Shown: one piece after another, positions 47,185 through 60,014 of the stretch | How the letters are laid out: each line of letters starts with the position of its first letter | Numbering within the stretch: position 1 is the first letter of the stretch | NCBI GenBank assembly: GCA_032719365.1 | Contig: CM064866.1 | Location: forward strand, 79,546,227-79,610,226 | Length of the DNA stretch: 64,000 nt | Origin: Prinsepia uniflora | Taxonomy: Eukaryota > Streptophyta > Magnoliopsida > Rosales > Rosaceae | Reading direction: 5' to 3' | The notes under the pieces: model-generated | Told to the model about the DNA's origin: nothing | Seen by the model: the letters and a program-made list of their open reading frames with translations, nothing else | Databases searched by the model: none | Program-made: the position numbers and the translations under genes

Positions 47185-48361
47185 AAAATAGAATCAATGT
47201 AAGTAGATAATTATAATGTTTGAGACTCTATCTCATCCAAAACCCGCTTGTCTTCTTATGCCTCTTGTGATTTGGCCCTATCCCATTCGAGAGTGCACGT
47301 TCTGTGTTGTATAGTTTGTCCTACGAGGTGAAATTTAGACCGAGGGAAATTTTGGCAGCATCACCCTACAGTTCTCCAAGTACACGACATAGATATTTCA
47401 AACTAATATCTAGTATGCATTCAGAGGACAGTAAGGGGATATAAACCAAATTTCCCACGATCCAAACCTAACCACATAGCCACCAAACTATACAACACAT
47501 AGTTGTGCACTCCCAAACTGTCCCGATAAATGGACAATTCAAGAGTTAGTCAATCAATCTGATTCACTGACTCTCAAACGAGTCTAAAGTTTTCTATCGA
47601 ATTTCAATATACAAAGTTAATCGGGTTGATTAGCTTTGCATTAATGGATAAATCACAATTCCCTAATACAATAATATCCAGATTTCTAAGTATTTTCCAC
47701 AATATATCACAATTTTCAAACATAATTAAATACAAGTTTTTGAATAAAAATTAAATTGAGAAGTAAATACACATACCTTTTATAAGTAATCCTTCAAATT
47801 AACCACAAATTACCTAAAACAAAAAATTATTTTAGCTTATAATAAATATTAAAATCACAAAAAAAAACAAAAAAAAAAACAATAAAATCATTAATTTTAC
47901 CTTAGGTGAAGTAGTGATGATGAAATAATGATGAAATGATGATGAAGTGATGATGATATTATGTAGAGGTTGTGAGAGTAAATGAGAGCGAGAATAATGA
48001 GAGAGTTAATGAGGAATGAGGAAGAAGATGAAGAAATGAATCCGATATGCACTAAATGCAGATTAGACGTTTGCCTGGAATTGGGCCCGTTTTAATGACC
48101 CACGGGGCGAATAATAAGCGCCAACACGTCTTCGCGCCAAACTTTTTCCCGCTGCGGGTCGCCGTAAACATGTTGCCCGACGAATATGTTTCGCCGTTAA
48201 TAATATCGGCCTGGCGGAATTTGACCACCCACAGGGCAAACACCTGCCCTTCACGCGCCAACATCACCCGCATTCTCGCTTAAGGTTTGCCCGGCGAGCC
48301 TCTCACCATCCGCCGGGCGAAGCCTCCTTTACCGGCGAATTTAGGTGTTCCGGGCAAACTT
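47185..48361. other. CACTA 5' region and subterminal repeats
   Basis: An AT-rich upstream part with atgatga-type repeats (47,920-47,955) is followed from 48062 by GC-rich subterminal sequence with repeated cgggcaaa / ttgcccg motifs in both orientations. No gene. Confidence 0.6.
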
Positions 48362-48392
48362 TAAACGGACATGACATATTTTCTTATAGTGG

Positions 48393-48480
48393 CAACAAAT
48401 CAGCGCACTAGTACTACATTACAACAACAAATTAGTGCACCAGCATTGCACGAGCACTCGATCATATCTTCATGCTATCA
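48393..48480 (-). repeat. Copia LTR remnant beyond the CACTA element
   Basis: gcgcactagtactac and cacgagcactcgatcatatc match 60955-61016. This joins to 37917 once the CACTA element is removed. Confidence 0.7.
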
Positions 48481-48823
48481 TGTACCACTAGGAATGTGGT
48501 GCAAGTAATATCCTAAAAATATTACCAACTCAGAATTTGCTAAAAATAAGGTTTATATATGTGTCATTTCTTGACCCAATGACCCAATTCTTATCCTATT
48601 CTATGGAGTAGGATTAGATTGGATTTAATAAATTTTCAAATTCAACGTATTTAGAATATTAATATAGCTACGGTTTCATTATAAGATGACTAAATAAGAT
48701 TAAAGATAAAAGAAAAATATTGTTTCTATACTTTGACACATTAATAATATTATTTCTATACTTTACACGTTAATATTGTTTCTATACTCCACCCATTCCA
48801 AATCATTATCAATTTAAAAAATC

Positions 48824-48957
48824 CATGCATGTACCATAATTAACTTATATATGCTTTTAATACCAAAACGTCAAAAATCGAAGACTTGATTAGGGATTAT
48901 AATGTACTAAAAATAAAACAACATTTCCAAATCAGTGTTCCCATTTTCATTATAAAT
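48824..48957 (+). promoter_or_regulatory. AP3 core promoter: RY element and TATA box
   Basis: CATGCATG at 48824-48831 and TATAAAT at 48951-48957. The region is collinear with AP1, AP2 and AP4. Confidence 0.6.
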
Positions 48958-48994
48958 TAAAACATCAGCATCAAAGTAATTCCATCTCTCATTC

Positions 48995-50619
48995 ATGGCA
49001 GAAACAATGATCAACAAACATTTTCTCTTCCTTTTACTCCCAACCTTCTTACCTCTAATAATATCGTCATCATACGCAAAGCCTGGTGGCTTGACCATTG
49101 AGCTTATCCATAGACACTCCCCGAAGTCACCATTATACCAACCAAACCTCACTTTCCACCAAAAAATTGACGCACTTGCTCGCCAGTCTACAGCGCGCAA
49201 TGACGTGATAGCATCAACATTATCAACCTCCACAAATGGAACCTCTTCATCTTATAGCCCTGAAACTATCCGTATGTTCATGAACTCTTACCAAGACTTG
49301 TATATGTACACCGTTCAGATTGGCATCGGAACGGATCCGCCACCGGCTCTACAGCCCCCACAAGGCGACACAAGGGATTTATACAATTTCCTAGTTGATA
49401 CCGGATCCGACCTCACTTGGCTTCAATGCGAAGAATGCCGTGTTCACCGTTGCTTTAAGTCCGTAGATGAGCCGTTTCGAAATAGCGCTTCAGGTACTTA
49501 TAAGTCCTTGCCATGCGGACAACACCCGCTTTGCGAGAAGGACTGCCGTGGAAATGATTGTTCCTTTTACAGAGACTACGGAGACACTACCTCTGTGAGC
49601 GGTATACTTGGAACTGAAGTTTTCGGCTTCAGTAGCAGCGAGGGCCAATTTGTGTCAGAGTTCGCTTACAATATAGTTTTTGGTTGCGTCACTGACACCA
49701 AGGGGGTACGTGAAAATTTATACTCATATATGTCACGTTTTGTGAGACGGAAGTTTCGATAACATATACATTTAATTTCAGGTATCGTTTGGTAGTGATT
49801 ATAATCGGATATCTGGACTGATGGCTCTTGGTTTTGGTCCTCGGTCATTTGTGAGTCAATTAGACCTTCATAGCAGAGGCCGGTTCTCGTACTGTCTAAA
49901 ACGTGAACAAGGCGCGGGGCCAACAAATTCGTTCCTTAAACTTGGCAATGACATTGTGCAAAGGACGGGTCTAAGTGTCATCGCATTGATGAGATTCAAC
50001 GATCTACCACATTACTATTTGGACTTAATAGGAATAAGCATCAATGGACGAAAGATCGATGTTCCAAAATCACAATTTGCTTTCCAGCCAAATGGAACCG
50101 GGGGTACAGTAATAGACTCAGGTGATTATTCCAAATCTCTCCACCTATTAATTTAACATAATTCATTCTATTGATCGTACAACTTTTTTTGGGACCCACC
50201 TTTTGTTAGGTTCTGCATTTTCGCACTTTATGAAACCAGTGCACGATGTTTTAGTAGGAACCCTGGATCGTTTGTTCCAGTTCTATGGTGACGCGTTAAA
50301 GAAAATCCCTCCTACTGAGGGTAGGCTCTTTAAGCTTTGCTATGAGATGGTAAGACCGGAAAAGTTTCGGGGATTTCCCGTGATTACATTTAATTTTCCA
50401 AACAATGTGAACTTGGAGTTGGAAGCAGAGAGTACTTTTTTTACAATTCCGCCGGAGGGCAAGATGCCGCAGGGCAGTTTCTGTTTTGCTGTGCTTGAGT
50501 CTCGTCAAAATATTCCCAACATAATTGGAGCATTCCAACAAACCAACTTCCGATTCATATATGACACAAAAGGTTTCACTCTCTCTTTTGCTAAAGAGGA
50601 CTGCTTTCGCAGCTCTTGA
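48995..50619 (+). CDS. AP3: nepenthesin-like aspartic protease
   Basis: Predicted 486-aa protein from exons 48995-49705, 49782-50121 and 50210-50619. Signal peptide FLFLLLPTFLPLIISSS. First active site DTGS at about 135-138. The second, DSGS, is assembled over intron 2. Cys-rich segment CEECRVHRCF to CSFYRDYGDT. Exon and intron sizes nearly equal those of AP4, its closest relative here. Compared with AP1, intron 2 lacks the MITE. A start at MAETMINKH is supported by all paralogues. It looks intact. Confidence 0.88.
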
Positions 50620-51250
50620 GTCTTGAAGATATATAGCCAGGCCGCTACCTGCTTCGACTGAACATATATGTCTATGTATGTGCCCTCATTTTGTGTTATC
50701 TAATGAGCAATATATGGCAATGAGGAGATCATTATGATCCTACTATGTATTCCTATTTCCAAATCTATATATTTGCGCATTAGATATTAAATTTTGTTAT
50801 CGAAAATTGACACATCCTTTTATAAAACACATACTTTTAAATCATATATTAATATTGGCGAACTCTAATTGTACTATAAATTTTACCTATATTAATATAT
50901 GGTTTACATATGTGATCATTTACAAATTATATCTTCCTAATATTGTTTTTAGTTTTAAATTAAATTGAACAATGCATGCATGTCTACTATATATAACTTA
51001 TATGGTATGTTTTTAATACCAAAAGTCGAACAAGGTAGATAATATTTGGGTTGTTATGTAATGAAAGTAGAAGCAACGTAAGGATAAAATTAGAGAGATG
51101 CCAAAATTGAACAATGCATACATCTACTTTAACTTATATGGTATACTTTTAATATCAAAAGTCAAACAAGAAAGATAATATTTAGGATAACATAAGGATA
51201 AAACATTAAAATCAACATCAACTTAATAAGCAGATAATATTTGCATATAT
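50620..51250. other. AP3 downstream flank
   Basis: Collinear with the AP4 downstream flank (63124-63670). It includes two more copies of the atatggtatg..tttttaatacc motif (51001, 51137), so scraps of protease upstream sequence are repeated here. No gene. Confidence 0.5.
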
Positions 51251-51259
51251 AATATATAT

Positions 51260-51500
51260 GCCGAAAAAAAAGGGACTTGAAAGCCCAGAAGGCCGAAAAA
51301 AAACAGCCCAGTTGGCCCTGTTTTGATTGTCCCAGCAAGCCCGAAACAGAAAAAAAAAAATATAAAGGCCCAGTAGGCCTATTGCGAAAAAAAATGAAAA
51401 AGGGCCCTGAAGGCCCAGAAAAAAAAAAAAAAGCCCAGCGCTACAGTGCACGGCTCGGCTCCCAGGTGGCTTCCGCCGGCTTGGTTCCGACTACAAAAAA
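51260..51500. repeat. A-tract sequence with repeated GCCCA motifs
   Basis: Runs of 7-14 A alternate with agcccag, ggcccag or gggccct motifs (51280, 51307, 51379, 51402, 51413, 51433). It is followed by the GC-rich stretch 51437-51493. The origin is not recognised. Confidence 0.5.
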
Positions 51501-51681
51501 AAAAAAACAGCATCTTCCTTTACACTCTTCGGGCCTAAAACATATCATCATGCATGCCTGAAACATTGCATTACACCTAAATTAAGGATTAAAGTAGCAT
51601 ATGTTCCTACTATTTATGCATGTTCCATTGTTTAATTGTTTATATATATTTTACTTGTTTGTTTGTTTATTTCATTATTTA

Positions 51682-54095
51682 TGACAGGACCCGTCCCAAC
51701 TGGACTTTGAAAACCGTGCTCCGTCCTGCTCCCGTCTGACAAGTCAACTGAAGTCCCGAAACTACCCTTAAGCACCTGTCAGACAAGGGATAACTGCACT
51801 AATTTCCGCTCATACCTCCGCCTCTCGATCAGCCCCGAACGTCGTGCCACGGCCTGGAGGGTCATCAAAACATGAAAGGTGTGAGTGGACAAAAATAATA
51901 TCATTTCAAAATACATTTATCAAAATACATCATTTACCCTCCAGTTTATCAAACCATGCATGTGTAAAATCAAACATATGAATCACCGACTTCCAAGCCA
52001 AATCACATGTGAAAACATTTCATAAAACCATTTTATCATACAATAAAACATATAACTCGGGAATTACACATCCAAGGGTCCTCTGGGAATTACACGTCCA
52101 GAGTTATCATCCTGCTGGGAATTACACATCCAGCCCTCACCGGAAATTACACATCCGGTCCCTCCGGGAATTACGCATCCGGAGTCCCTCCGGGAATTAC
52201 GCATCCGGAGTCACTTCGGGAATTACACATCCGAAGTCTACCAAGGAATTACACATCTGGGGGCACTGGACATCAATACAAAATAAAAATCTTTATTTCA
52301 AAATCGTCATTAAAACCATGTCAAAACCTTTTATCACGAGGTCTCAAGCCCAAATCTCATTTCTCATTTCTCGTAAATTCGTAAACTCATTAAATAATTC
52401 AATGCACGTAAATCCGTAAAATCTTATCCAAAAATCATTCAATTTCCATAAAATCATCTTTAACTCATAATCCAAGTCAAAACCAATCTCAAATCCCAGG
52501 CCTTCGCCCAAAACAACAATTTCACAGTTTTCTCGAAAATCGTGCCCAAAACACTGATTAAAATAATCATTAAATCTAGAAATAATCATGTCAAATCATT
52601 ACAATTCAATCATGCAATAAATCATGTAAAACATTTAACTATGCATGCATATCAATTTATAAAACAAACGTCCACTCACACACCGTCCAAACCGCTCGCT
52701 TTCCGAGCTGCACGCATTTCCATAATTTCCGGTACCTTCCAGGAATTCCAAGTCCTGCCCAAATTCAACATTAAGGGTCACTAATGACTCAATGAATATC
52801 ATATCAATTTCCCATAATTTTCTAGGAATTAGATACTAATTTAAAACATAACATAAACCTTCGGACTCTCAAAACAATATCGAAACGGTGTCCGATTGAC
52901 TCGAAACCAATACCAAAATGTTCGTTACATTGAATAGAATAAAACACATGTTGAACACTTCCCCAAAAAACTCACCACGCAGCCTCACGCGCCACCGCAA
53001 GCGGCTGCGCGTGAAAGCCACGCTCGTGAACAGTTATGCTACAGTGTCATCCCTTCAGCCAGATTTTCTATTAAACGGGTCATGAACCCGCGATCAGACC
53101 CAGTACAATCTTCCTCAATTCGACCTCAATTTCTTCCATTCCTTCAACCTACTTCATTTAATCAATCCTAATTACGGTTCTGTATCCTTAGATTAAGCCA
53201 ATTCTAACTCAAAGTAATCGATTCGAAGTGAATACTCGATGTGTTCTAAATCGGGTTCCACCCAATTTCAAGCCATTTCCTTAAATTAATCACACGGGAA
53301 GTATCATATATTCATTCTAAACATGAATTCAAGTTCAATTTGAGTTCATCTTATCTTTAATTATTCGAACTCAGCCATGGGATTTCAGAACCGTCACCGA
53401 TCGTGTTCTTGCTCATTCTATGTCAATTCTTCTCAAATTTGAGCTGGAAAAATTCCAATCGATCCCAGAAGACTCAATTGAATCTCAATTTAACTCATCA
53501 AGTCTATTTCTTTGATTTCGAATTTTAGAAGATTGGAGCTTCCACGGGTTTGGGTCTTCGGGTTTAGGGGCTTATTTTCCTCAGTTTTCCTCTAAGTCTC
53601 ACTCATTTTTCCCCGTGGATTCGTCCCAGTGTCTCAGGTTTTATACTTAGCCTCCTTCATCGCTCAATTTGGTGTGATTTGAACGAAGGGGTGGGCGGTT
53701 TTTTTGGGATAGCTATTATTCAAACACGACCTCTTACAAATAGGCCACCAATCCATCTAATTAAAGTGACATCTGTCACTTACTAACCAGCTGAGTCATT
53801 TAAATGTTGATTCACCAATTGGATCAGCCGCAATTACCATTTTACCCTTTGCTTAACAAATGACCAAAATGCCCCTAATGTTCCAAGGTTCGTAACTTTT
53901 CCATCCGAACTCCGATTGACGCATGCTGCCTGTCTACGGATTCAGCATCTCGAGACCTATCCAATGGTACTTCTGAAAAGTCCAAACAAGGTCTTGAACA
54001 AAAAGTCAACTTTCAACCCCCTAACCAAGGGCAAAATCGTCATTTTACACCCAACTTTTCCAATTTTTCCTTTTTCGAATTTCTGGGTCGTCACA
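51682..54095 (-). mobile_element. HP7: TG..CA element, reverse orientation
   Basis: 2,414 bp. Plus-strand ends are TGACAGGACCCGTCCC at 51682 and ctgggtcgtcaca at 54095. Flanks ATTTA (51677-51681) and ACTTA (54096-54100) differ at one base. It has the ctcccgtctgacaag block, tgtgagtggaca at 51880, a second gtccactcacac block at 52670, and a hairpin array. No genes. Confidence 0.75.
52057..52265 (-). repeat. Hairpin array in HP7 with constant loop
   Basis: Eight units of about 26 bases share GAATTACACAT or GAATTACGCAT. The flanking arms differ by unit but pair: TCTGG/CCAGA, CTGG/CCAG, CCGG/CCGG, TCCGG/CCGGA (twice) and CTTCGG/CCGAAG. The first and last units pair imperfectly. Confidence 0.85.
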
Positions 54096-54290
54096 ACTTA
54101 CATGATATTTATAAATGTAGCCATGGTATTTATAAATGTCATAGACTACTTGTACATACAAGGAACCTGAAGTTTCATTCATTGATATCTTGGATTATCA
54201 TATCATGTTATAAAACTTGCAGTTCTCATTAGTTGATTATGGATGTGTTTTTCCCAAAACACTAATTCTATTCATTAATCATTGTAGAGC

Positions 54291-57200
54291 ATGGCACATC
54301 TCAACAAACTGGATTTTGACACACTAGAAGTTTCCGGAAGAAACTACTACCAGTGGATTGAAGATGTGAAGTATCTTCTCCTTGCAAAGAAAATCCGGTC
54401 AACCATCCAGGAAGATAATGTGGCTTCTGAGCATCAAAAGGCGGACACCATGATCCTCATTCGGAGGCATATGGATCGCTCACTGTAGCGTGAATACCTG
54501 GGTCAAGAGGACCCAAGAGCTTTGTGGGTTTCACTGACTGATTGTTTTGATCACCAAAAGGACATATTCTTATCTGAAGCAAGACATGACTGGCATAATA
54601 TTCGTTTCCAGGATTTTAAATTCGTAAACGAATATAATTCTGAGATATGTCGTATCCGGTCTTTTCTCAAGTATTGTGGGGAGGAACTCACTGAAACCGA
54701 CCTACTTGAGAAGACTTTCTCTACATTTCCTGCCTCGTGTATTGTCCTGCAGCAACAATATAGAGAGCGGACGTTTACCAGGTTCGCAGAGTTGATCACT
54801 ACTTTATTGTTCGCTAAAAGAACAACATTTTATTAATGAAGAATGATCAATCCCGGCCTGTAGTACTAGTGCAGCACCTTTGCCTGAAGCAAACGTTGTT
54901 GCACCTTGCGATGCCAACTGTGAGTGAAGAAACAGGGGTCGTGGTAGAGGTAGAGGACGTAACCGTCCAACACATGGTGCACAAACCTATGACCGGGTCC
55001 ATGGTTACCATGCCACACGTGGCCGTGGTAATCGTGGTCTAGGCCCACGTGGTGGACACTCCTATGACCTATCCCAAGATTACCATGCCTCACGTGGCTG
55101 TGGTAAACGTGGTCTAGGTCCACGTGGTGGATATCACGCTCCTCCTAGTCCTCGTGCTCAAAACGAGAGCAACCTTGGTCCAGCCCATCGCCACTAGAAT
55201 CAAAACCCACCTGACTTATATTATAAATGTAGAGGTCGCGATCACTGGTCCCTCACCTGTCGTGCATCAACACAAGTTACTGCCCAGTACCATGCTAGAC
55301 GTGGCACTCAAGAGGCTAATTTTGTTGTAGGACCAGCCTCTGCTGATGCCACCCTTGCCATTGCTAATTTCCAGACTGCAGCTGGACATGATGAAGATTG
55401 AGCTATTTGCATAAATATGGATATGATCGGAGTTTGTGCCAATTTTTTTATGGATATTGTTTTTTATTACTATTTCTGGATATTGTTTTTTATTACTATT
55501 TCTGGATATTGTTTGGTGATTTATATTTGTTTTGAACTTATTTTGTTATCTGCTCAAATATTATTTAATCTATTTATTCATTTTTAATAAATGTGATTGT
55601 TGATTACTTTAGTTATATTGATAGTTAGGCATGTCAATTGGTGAAGTTTGTTGTCTAGCCGACAGTGCTACTATGCACACTATCCTCCGTGATAGGATAT
55701 TTTTTACAAACTTAATACCTAACCACACCCCTGTGACAATTATTTCTGGTCAATCAAATTTGATTGAAGGCTCCAGACGAGCCCAATTTATGTTTTCCAA
55801 TGGTACCGTATTTACCATTGCTGAAGCCTTATACTTCTCATGTTCCAGTAGAACGTTATTGATTTTTAAGGATATTCGAGCTAATGATTATCATGTTGAA
55901 ACCACGAAAGAAAAGAATGTGGAATATCTTTGCATAACCTCCAACTTGTATGGCTGGAAGCGTACATTGGAGAAATTGAAATGCCTCGGGAGTGAACTCT
56001 ACATGACCACTATTAGAACCATTAAGGCAAATCACATAGCTAGCTAGAAGCTACCTAACCCTAGCAACTTGTAACAACCCGTACCTTCAAGAAGTGTGAT
56101 TGTCAGACGGGAGCAGGGTTCGTCCCGGTTATCGAGGTGATAATCGGGGTGGGTCCTGTTACAACTACTTATTATGGCATGACCGATTGGGACACTCAGG
56201 TCAAGGTATGATGCGTCGTATCCTCAATACATCACACGGGCATCCCCTTACAAATAAAGACCTTGTGTTTAGTGAAACACTATGCCAAGCTTGCTCAATG
56301 GGAAAATTGAACACTAGACCATCATATGCAAAGATCGATAAAGACTCTGTCTCTTTCTTGTACAGAATATAAGGGGATATTTGTGGACCCATCCAACCAC
56401 CATGTGGACCATTTAAATATTTCATGGTTTTGGTTGAGGCATCGACGAGGTGGTCCCATGTGACCCTATTGTCTACACGCAATGCTGCATTTACTAAACT
56501 CCTTGCTCAAATCATTAAATTAAGGGCCCACCATTCAAATTATCCTATAAAGTCTATCATACTTGATAATGCCAGTGAGTTTACATCGAAATCTTTCGAT
56601 GATTATTGCATGTCCCTTGGGATTGATGTTGAACATCCAGTTACACATGTACACACATAGAATGGTCTCGTAGAAGCATTCATTAAACGATTACAAATGA
56701 ATGCACGGACCTTGGTTATGCGTACCAAGATCCCAATTTATGCGTGGGGTTATGCAATTTTGCATGCAGTTATGTTGGTCTCGTTGAGGCCCATTGCCAT
56801 CCAACCCTATTCCGCGTTACAGCTAGTAACTGGGTACGAACCTGATGTTTCGCACTTACGCATTTTTGGGTGTGCCGTCTACGTGCCAATTGCGTCTCCA
56901 CAACATAAAAAAATGGGACCTCAACGCCGGAGGGGCATATATGTCGGCTATGAATCCCCTTCCATTATACGTTATTTAGAGCCCTTGACAGACGATCTCT
57001 TTACCGCTCGATTTGCGGATTGTCACTTCGATGAGACAGTCTTCCCGTCGTTAAAGGAAGATAAGAACTTCAACGTTCCTGAAGAACGATGTGAATTGAC
57101 GTGGCATGTCTCCACTATGTCTCATCTTGATCCTCGAACCGCAAAAAGTGAGAATGAAGTGCGGAGAATTTTAGATCTACAGAGTGTAGCGAATAATATG

Positions 57201-59340
57201 CCAGATGCTTTCTCTGATCTAACTAAAGTGACGATGTCACATATACCTGCTGCAAACGTGCCTGCAAGGATAGACGTCCCCGTAGGACGCGCCGTCCTAG
57301 AAGGACGAGTCGTCCCAGATGGACGAAGTACGGCCATGGCGGCTAACCAGTCATATGTCCCTGCCCAGAAGTGAGGTAAACCAATAAGTTCGAAAGATTC
57401 TCATCCCCGGAAGAAGAAAAATTTGACACAATCGAATCCCTTGGATATCACTATATCATCTGATCCATCTCATGAGATCATTCCGGATTATGGGTCTGTC
57501 TTAGAAGAGATGACGTTGAGGGACGCCTCAACGTCTGAACCCAATCTCGAGAATAGAGAGATCTCGGTAAACTATGCATGTTTAAATGATATATGGAATC
57601 AGAATGATATTATCATCAATGATATATTTGTATTCGCAGTAGCTACTGAAATAATAACTAGTGAAGATATCGAACTTCGCTCCGTTGATGAATGCCAACG
57701 TAGAGAAGACTGGCCAGAATAGAAAGAAACAATCCAGGTCGAACTTGATTCCTTGACAAAAAGAAAGGTGTTTGGACCTATAGCTCCCACACCTCCCCAT
57801 GTTAAACCTGTAGGCTTTAAATGGGTATTTGTAAGGAAACGTAATGAGAAAAACGAGATTGTGAGATACAAAGCTCGTCTAGTGGCACAAGGATTTTCTC
57901 AACGCCCTGGAATTGATTACGAGGAGACGTATTCTCCCGTAATGGACATTATAACGTTCCGCTACCTTATCAGTTTGGTAGTTTCCGAAAAACTGAGTAT
58001 GCAGCTTTGGATGTGGTCACAACTTATCTCTATGGGGATCTAGATATAAAGATATATCTATGAAAGTTCCTGAAGGACTTAAGATATCTGATGCAAATAG
58101 TTCCAGACCACGGAACACGCTCTCCATTCGTTTGAGGTGTTCACTTTATGGATTGAAACAATTCAGACGGATGTGGTATAACCGTCTAAGTGAATATTTG
58201 ATCAGATTGGGCTATGTTAATAATGAATTATGCCCATGCGTGTTTATTAAGAAAACAAGTTCCGGGTTTGCTATAGTGGCAGTTTATGTCGATGACATGA
58301 ATCTGATTGGTACTCCTGAAGAGATCCAAGAAACCGCTAAACACCTGAAGTTAGAATTTGAAATGAAGAATCTTGGGAGAACACACTTCTGTCTCGGCTT
58401 GGAGCTCGAGCACCGTGCAGATGGAATTTTGGTCCATCAATCCAATTACTTCCAGAATATGTTGAGACGCTTTAATGAGGATAAAGCAAAACCCTCAAGC
58501 ATGCTCATGAGCGTCTGAAGTCTAGATCCTAAGAAGGACCCGTTTCGTCCAGAATATGATAGCGAAGAGATATTGACACCAGAAGTTTTATGTCTAAGTG
58601 CAATAGACGCATTATTGTACTTGGCTCAATGCACTAAACTGGACATTTCATTCGTTGTGAACTTACTAGCTAGGTTTAGCTCTGCGACAACACACCGCCA
58701 CTGGAATGGCATAAAAGACATCTTCTGATACCTTAGAGGTACAACTGATAGGGGCTTATTCTATCCCTATGCATCGAGGAATGAATTAAACCCCATTGGT
58801 CCTCAGAATGATGCACGCCTCGTTGGGTATGCTGATGCAGGTTACCTATCAGACCCACACAAGGCACGTTCCCAATCCGATTATGTCTTTACCATTGGGA
58901 ACACAGTAATATCTTGGAGGTCTACGAAACAAACTCTTGTTTCTACGTCTTCTAATCATGCAGAGATTCTAGCCCTACACGAAGCAGCTCGTGAATGCAT
59001 ATGGCTAAGAGCCATTACTGGGCATATTCGAAGTATTTGTGGACTGAATTCCACCCATAATGAACTGACAGTTATCTACGAAGATAATGCTGCCTGCATA
59101 GAGCAGATGAAGACCGGTTTCATTAAGGGAGACAATACCAAGCATATTACACCGAAATTCTTCTTTAACCAACAATAGTAAGAACATCGAAAGATTGAGA
59201 TCAAGCCAATACGGTCTCAAGATAATCATGCAGATTTGTTCACCAAATCATTACCAAAGGCTACATTCCAGCAGCATGTGCGAGGTATTAGTTTACGTAG
59301 ACTAGCTGATCTACCTAATCTGTAGTTTTCAGGGGGAGTC
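54291..59340 (+). pseudogene. Decayed Ty1-copia element
   Basis: Gag starts MAHLNKLDFDTLEVSGRNYY (54291) with a TAG at 54486. Further parts in shifting frames: pre-integrase LLWHDRLGHSGQGMMRRIL (about 56180), integrase pieces to 56660, SPQHKKMGPQRRRGIYVGYE (about 56900), reverse transcriptase FKWVFVRKRNEKNEIVRYKA (about 57810) with AVYVDDMNLIG near 58280, and RNase H with GYADAGYLSDPHKA near 58830. It ends at a purine tract (cagggggagtcaag, 59329). There are more than ten stops or frameshifts. An HP mini-element lies between 56070 and 56161. No 5' LTR is recognised. Confidence 0.88.
56070..56161 (+). mobile_element. HP8: 92-bp mini HP element
   Basis: It starts TGTAACAACCCGTACC and ends GGGTGGGTCCTGTTA, with tgtcagacgggagcaggg in the middle. 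Duplication CAACT flanks both sides (56065-56069, 56162-56166). It keeps only the two ends of the larger HP elements. The last dinucleotide is TA rather than CA. Confidence 0.85.
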
Positions 59341-59453
59341 AAGATCAGGGGGAGTATCCAGAAGTATACCAAGTATCCAGAAGTATATTGAGTATCCCGA
59401 AGTATACTCACATGATCATCGTGTACTCTTTTGTCCTACGACTAGGGTTATTT

Positions 59454-60009
59454 TTTCAGAACCCGACCCTCCTCGGTCAGGACTCGACTCTCCTCAGTCA
59501 GGACTCGACTCATCTAGAACCATATTGTCCGCTTTGGGCCTCGCCCTCACGATTTTGTTTTCGGGAGCTCATGGTACAACTTCCCAGGGGGTCACCCATC
59601 ATGGAATTGCACCAGCCTCAACTCGCTTAACTTTGGGGTTCCAATCCCCCACAAAGCCACTTGAGCTCCCAAAAGGCCTAGTGTTAGACATGTGTGTGCC
59701 TACACCTTTAAGGCACACCACCATCCTCTCCCAGACCATTCCCCCCTCACAGGAATATGAGATTGTTTATCGTTCCCTCCAGGACACGGGTCTTACAATC
59801 CACCCCCTTAGGGCCCAGCGTCCTCGGTGGCACACTTCCCGGTCGGGGTCTGGCTCTGATACCAAATTGTCAGAACCTGGCCTCCTCGGTCAGGAACCGA
59901 CTCATCTAGCACCATATTTTCTCTAGATTGTCTGCTTTGGGCCTCCTTGCTTTTGCCATCGCAGGAATGTGGGATTATTCACCGTTCCCTATAGGACACG
60001 GGTCTTACA
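59454..60009 (-). mobile_element. Cassandra TRIM with two LTRs, one internally deleted
   Basis: Left LTR 59454-59797, right LTR 59868-60009. Both end ggacacgggtcttaca. Duplication TATTT is at 59449-59453 and 60010-60014. The primer site (complement tggctctgatacca, 59851-59864) lies between. The left LTR has the 5S-like block (about 59577-59643: gggtcacccatcatgga, cgcttaactttggggttcc). The right LTR has lost it. The left terminal TG has decayed to TT. No genes, as expected for a TRIM. Confidence 0.88.
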
Positions 60010-60014
60010 TATTT

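Larger units (their letters stand above)
37918..48392 (-). mobile_element. CACTA (En/Spm) transposon carrying two HP elements
   Basis: Ends are CACTACAACAAAATAG at 37918 and ttttcttataGTG at 48392, an inverted pair. Both ends have subterminal motifs of the type ttgcccggcg (37939, 38180; 48285, 48320). Flanking triplets are ACA (37915-37917) and GCA (48393-48395), one mismatch for a 3-bp duplication. A paralogous empty site exists at about 60,950. Total 10,475 bp; without HP5 and HP6 about 4.75 kb. Transposase remnants are on the minus strand (46905-47184, 46338-46847, 41420-45400). The catalytic transposase core is missing, so it is non-autonomous. Confidence 0.9.

Noticed and set aside
52057..52265. 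CRISPR-like regular direct repeats
   Set aside because: This is a plant genome, units are directly adjoining without unique spacers, and the variable parts are stem arms.
54866..55123. 85-codon minus-strand His-rich frame
   Set aside because: It is the complement of the glycine/arginine-rich, zinc-finger region of the decayed copia gag and has no domain of its own.
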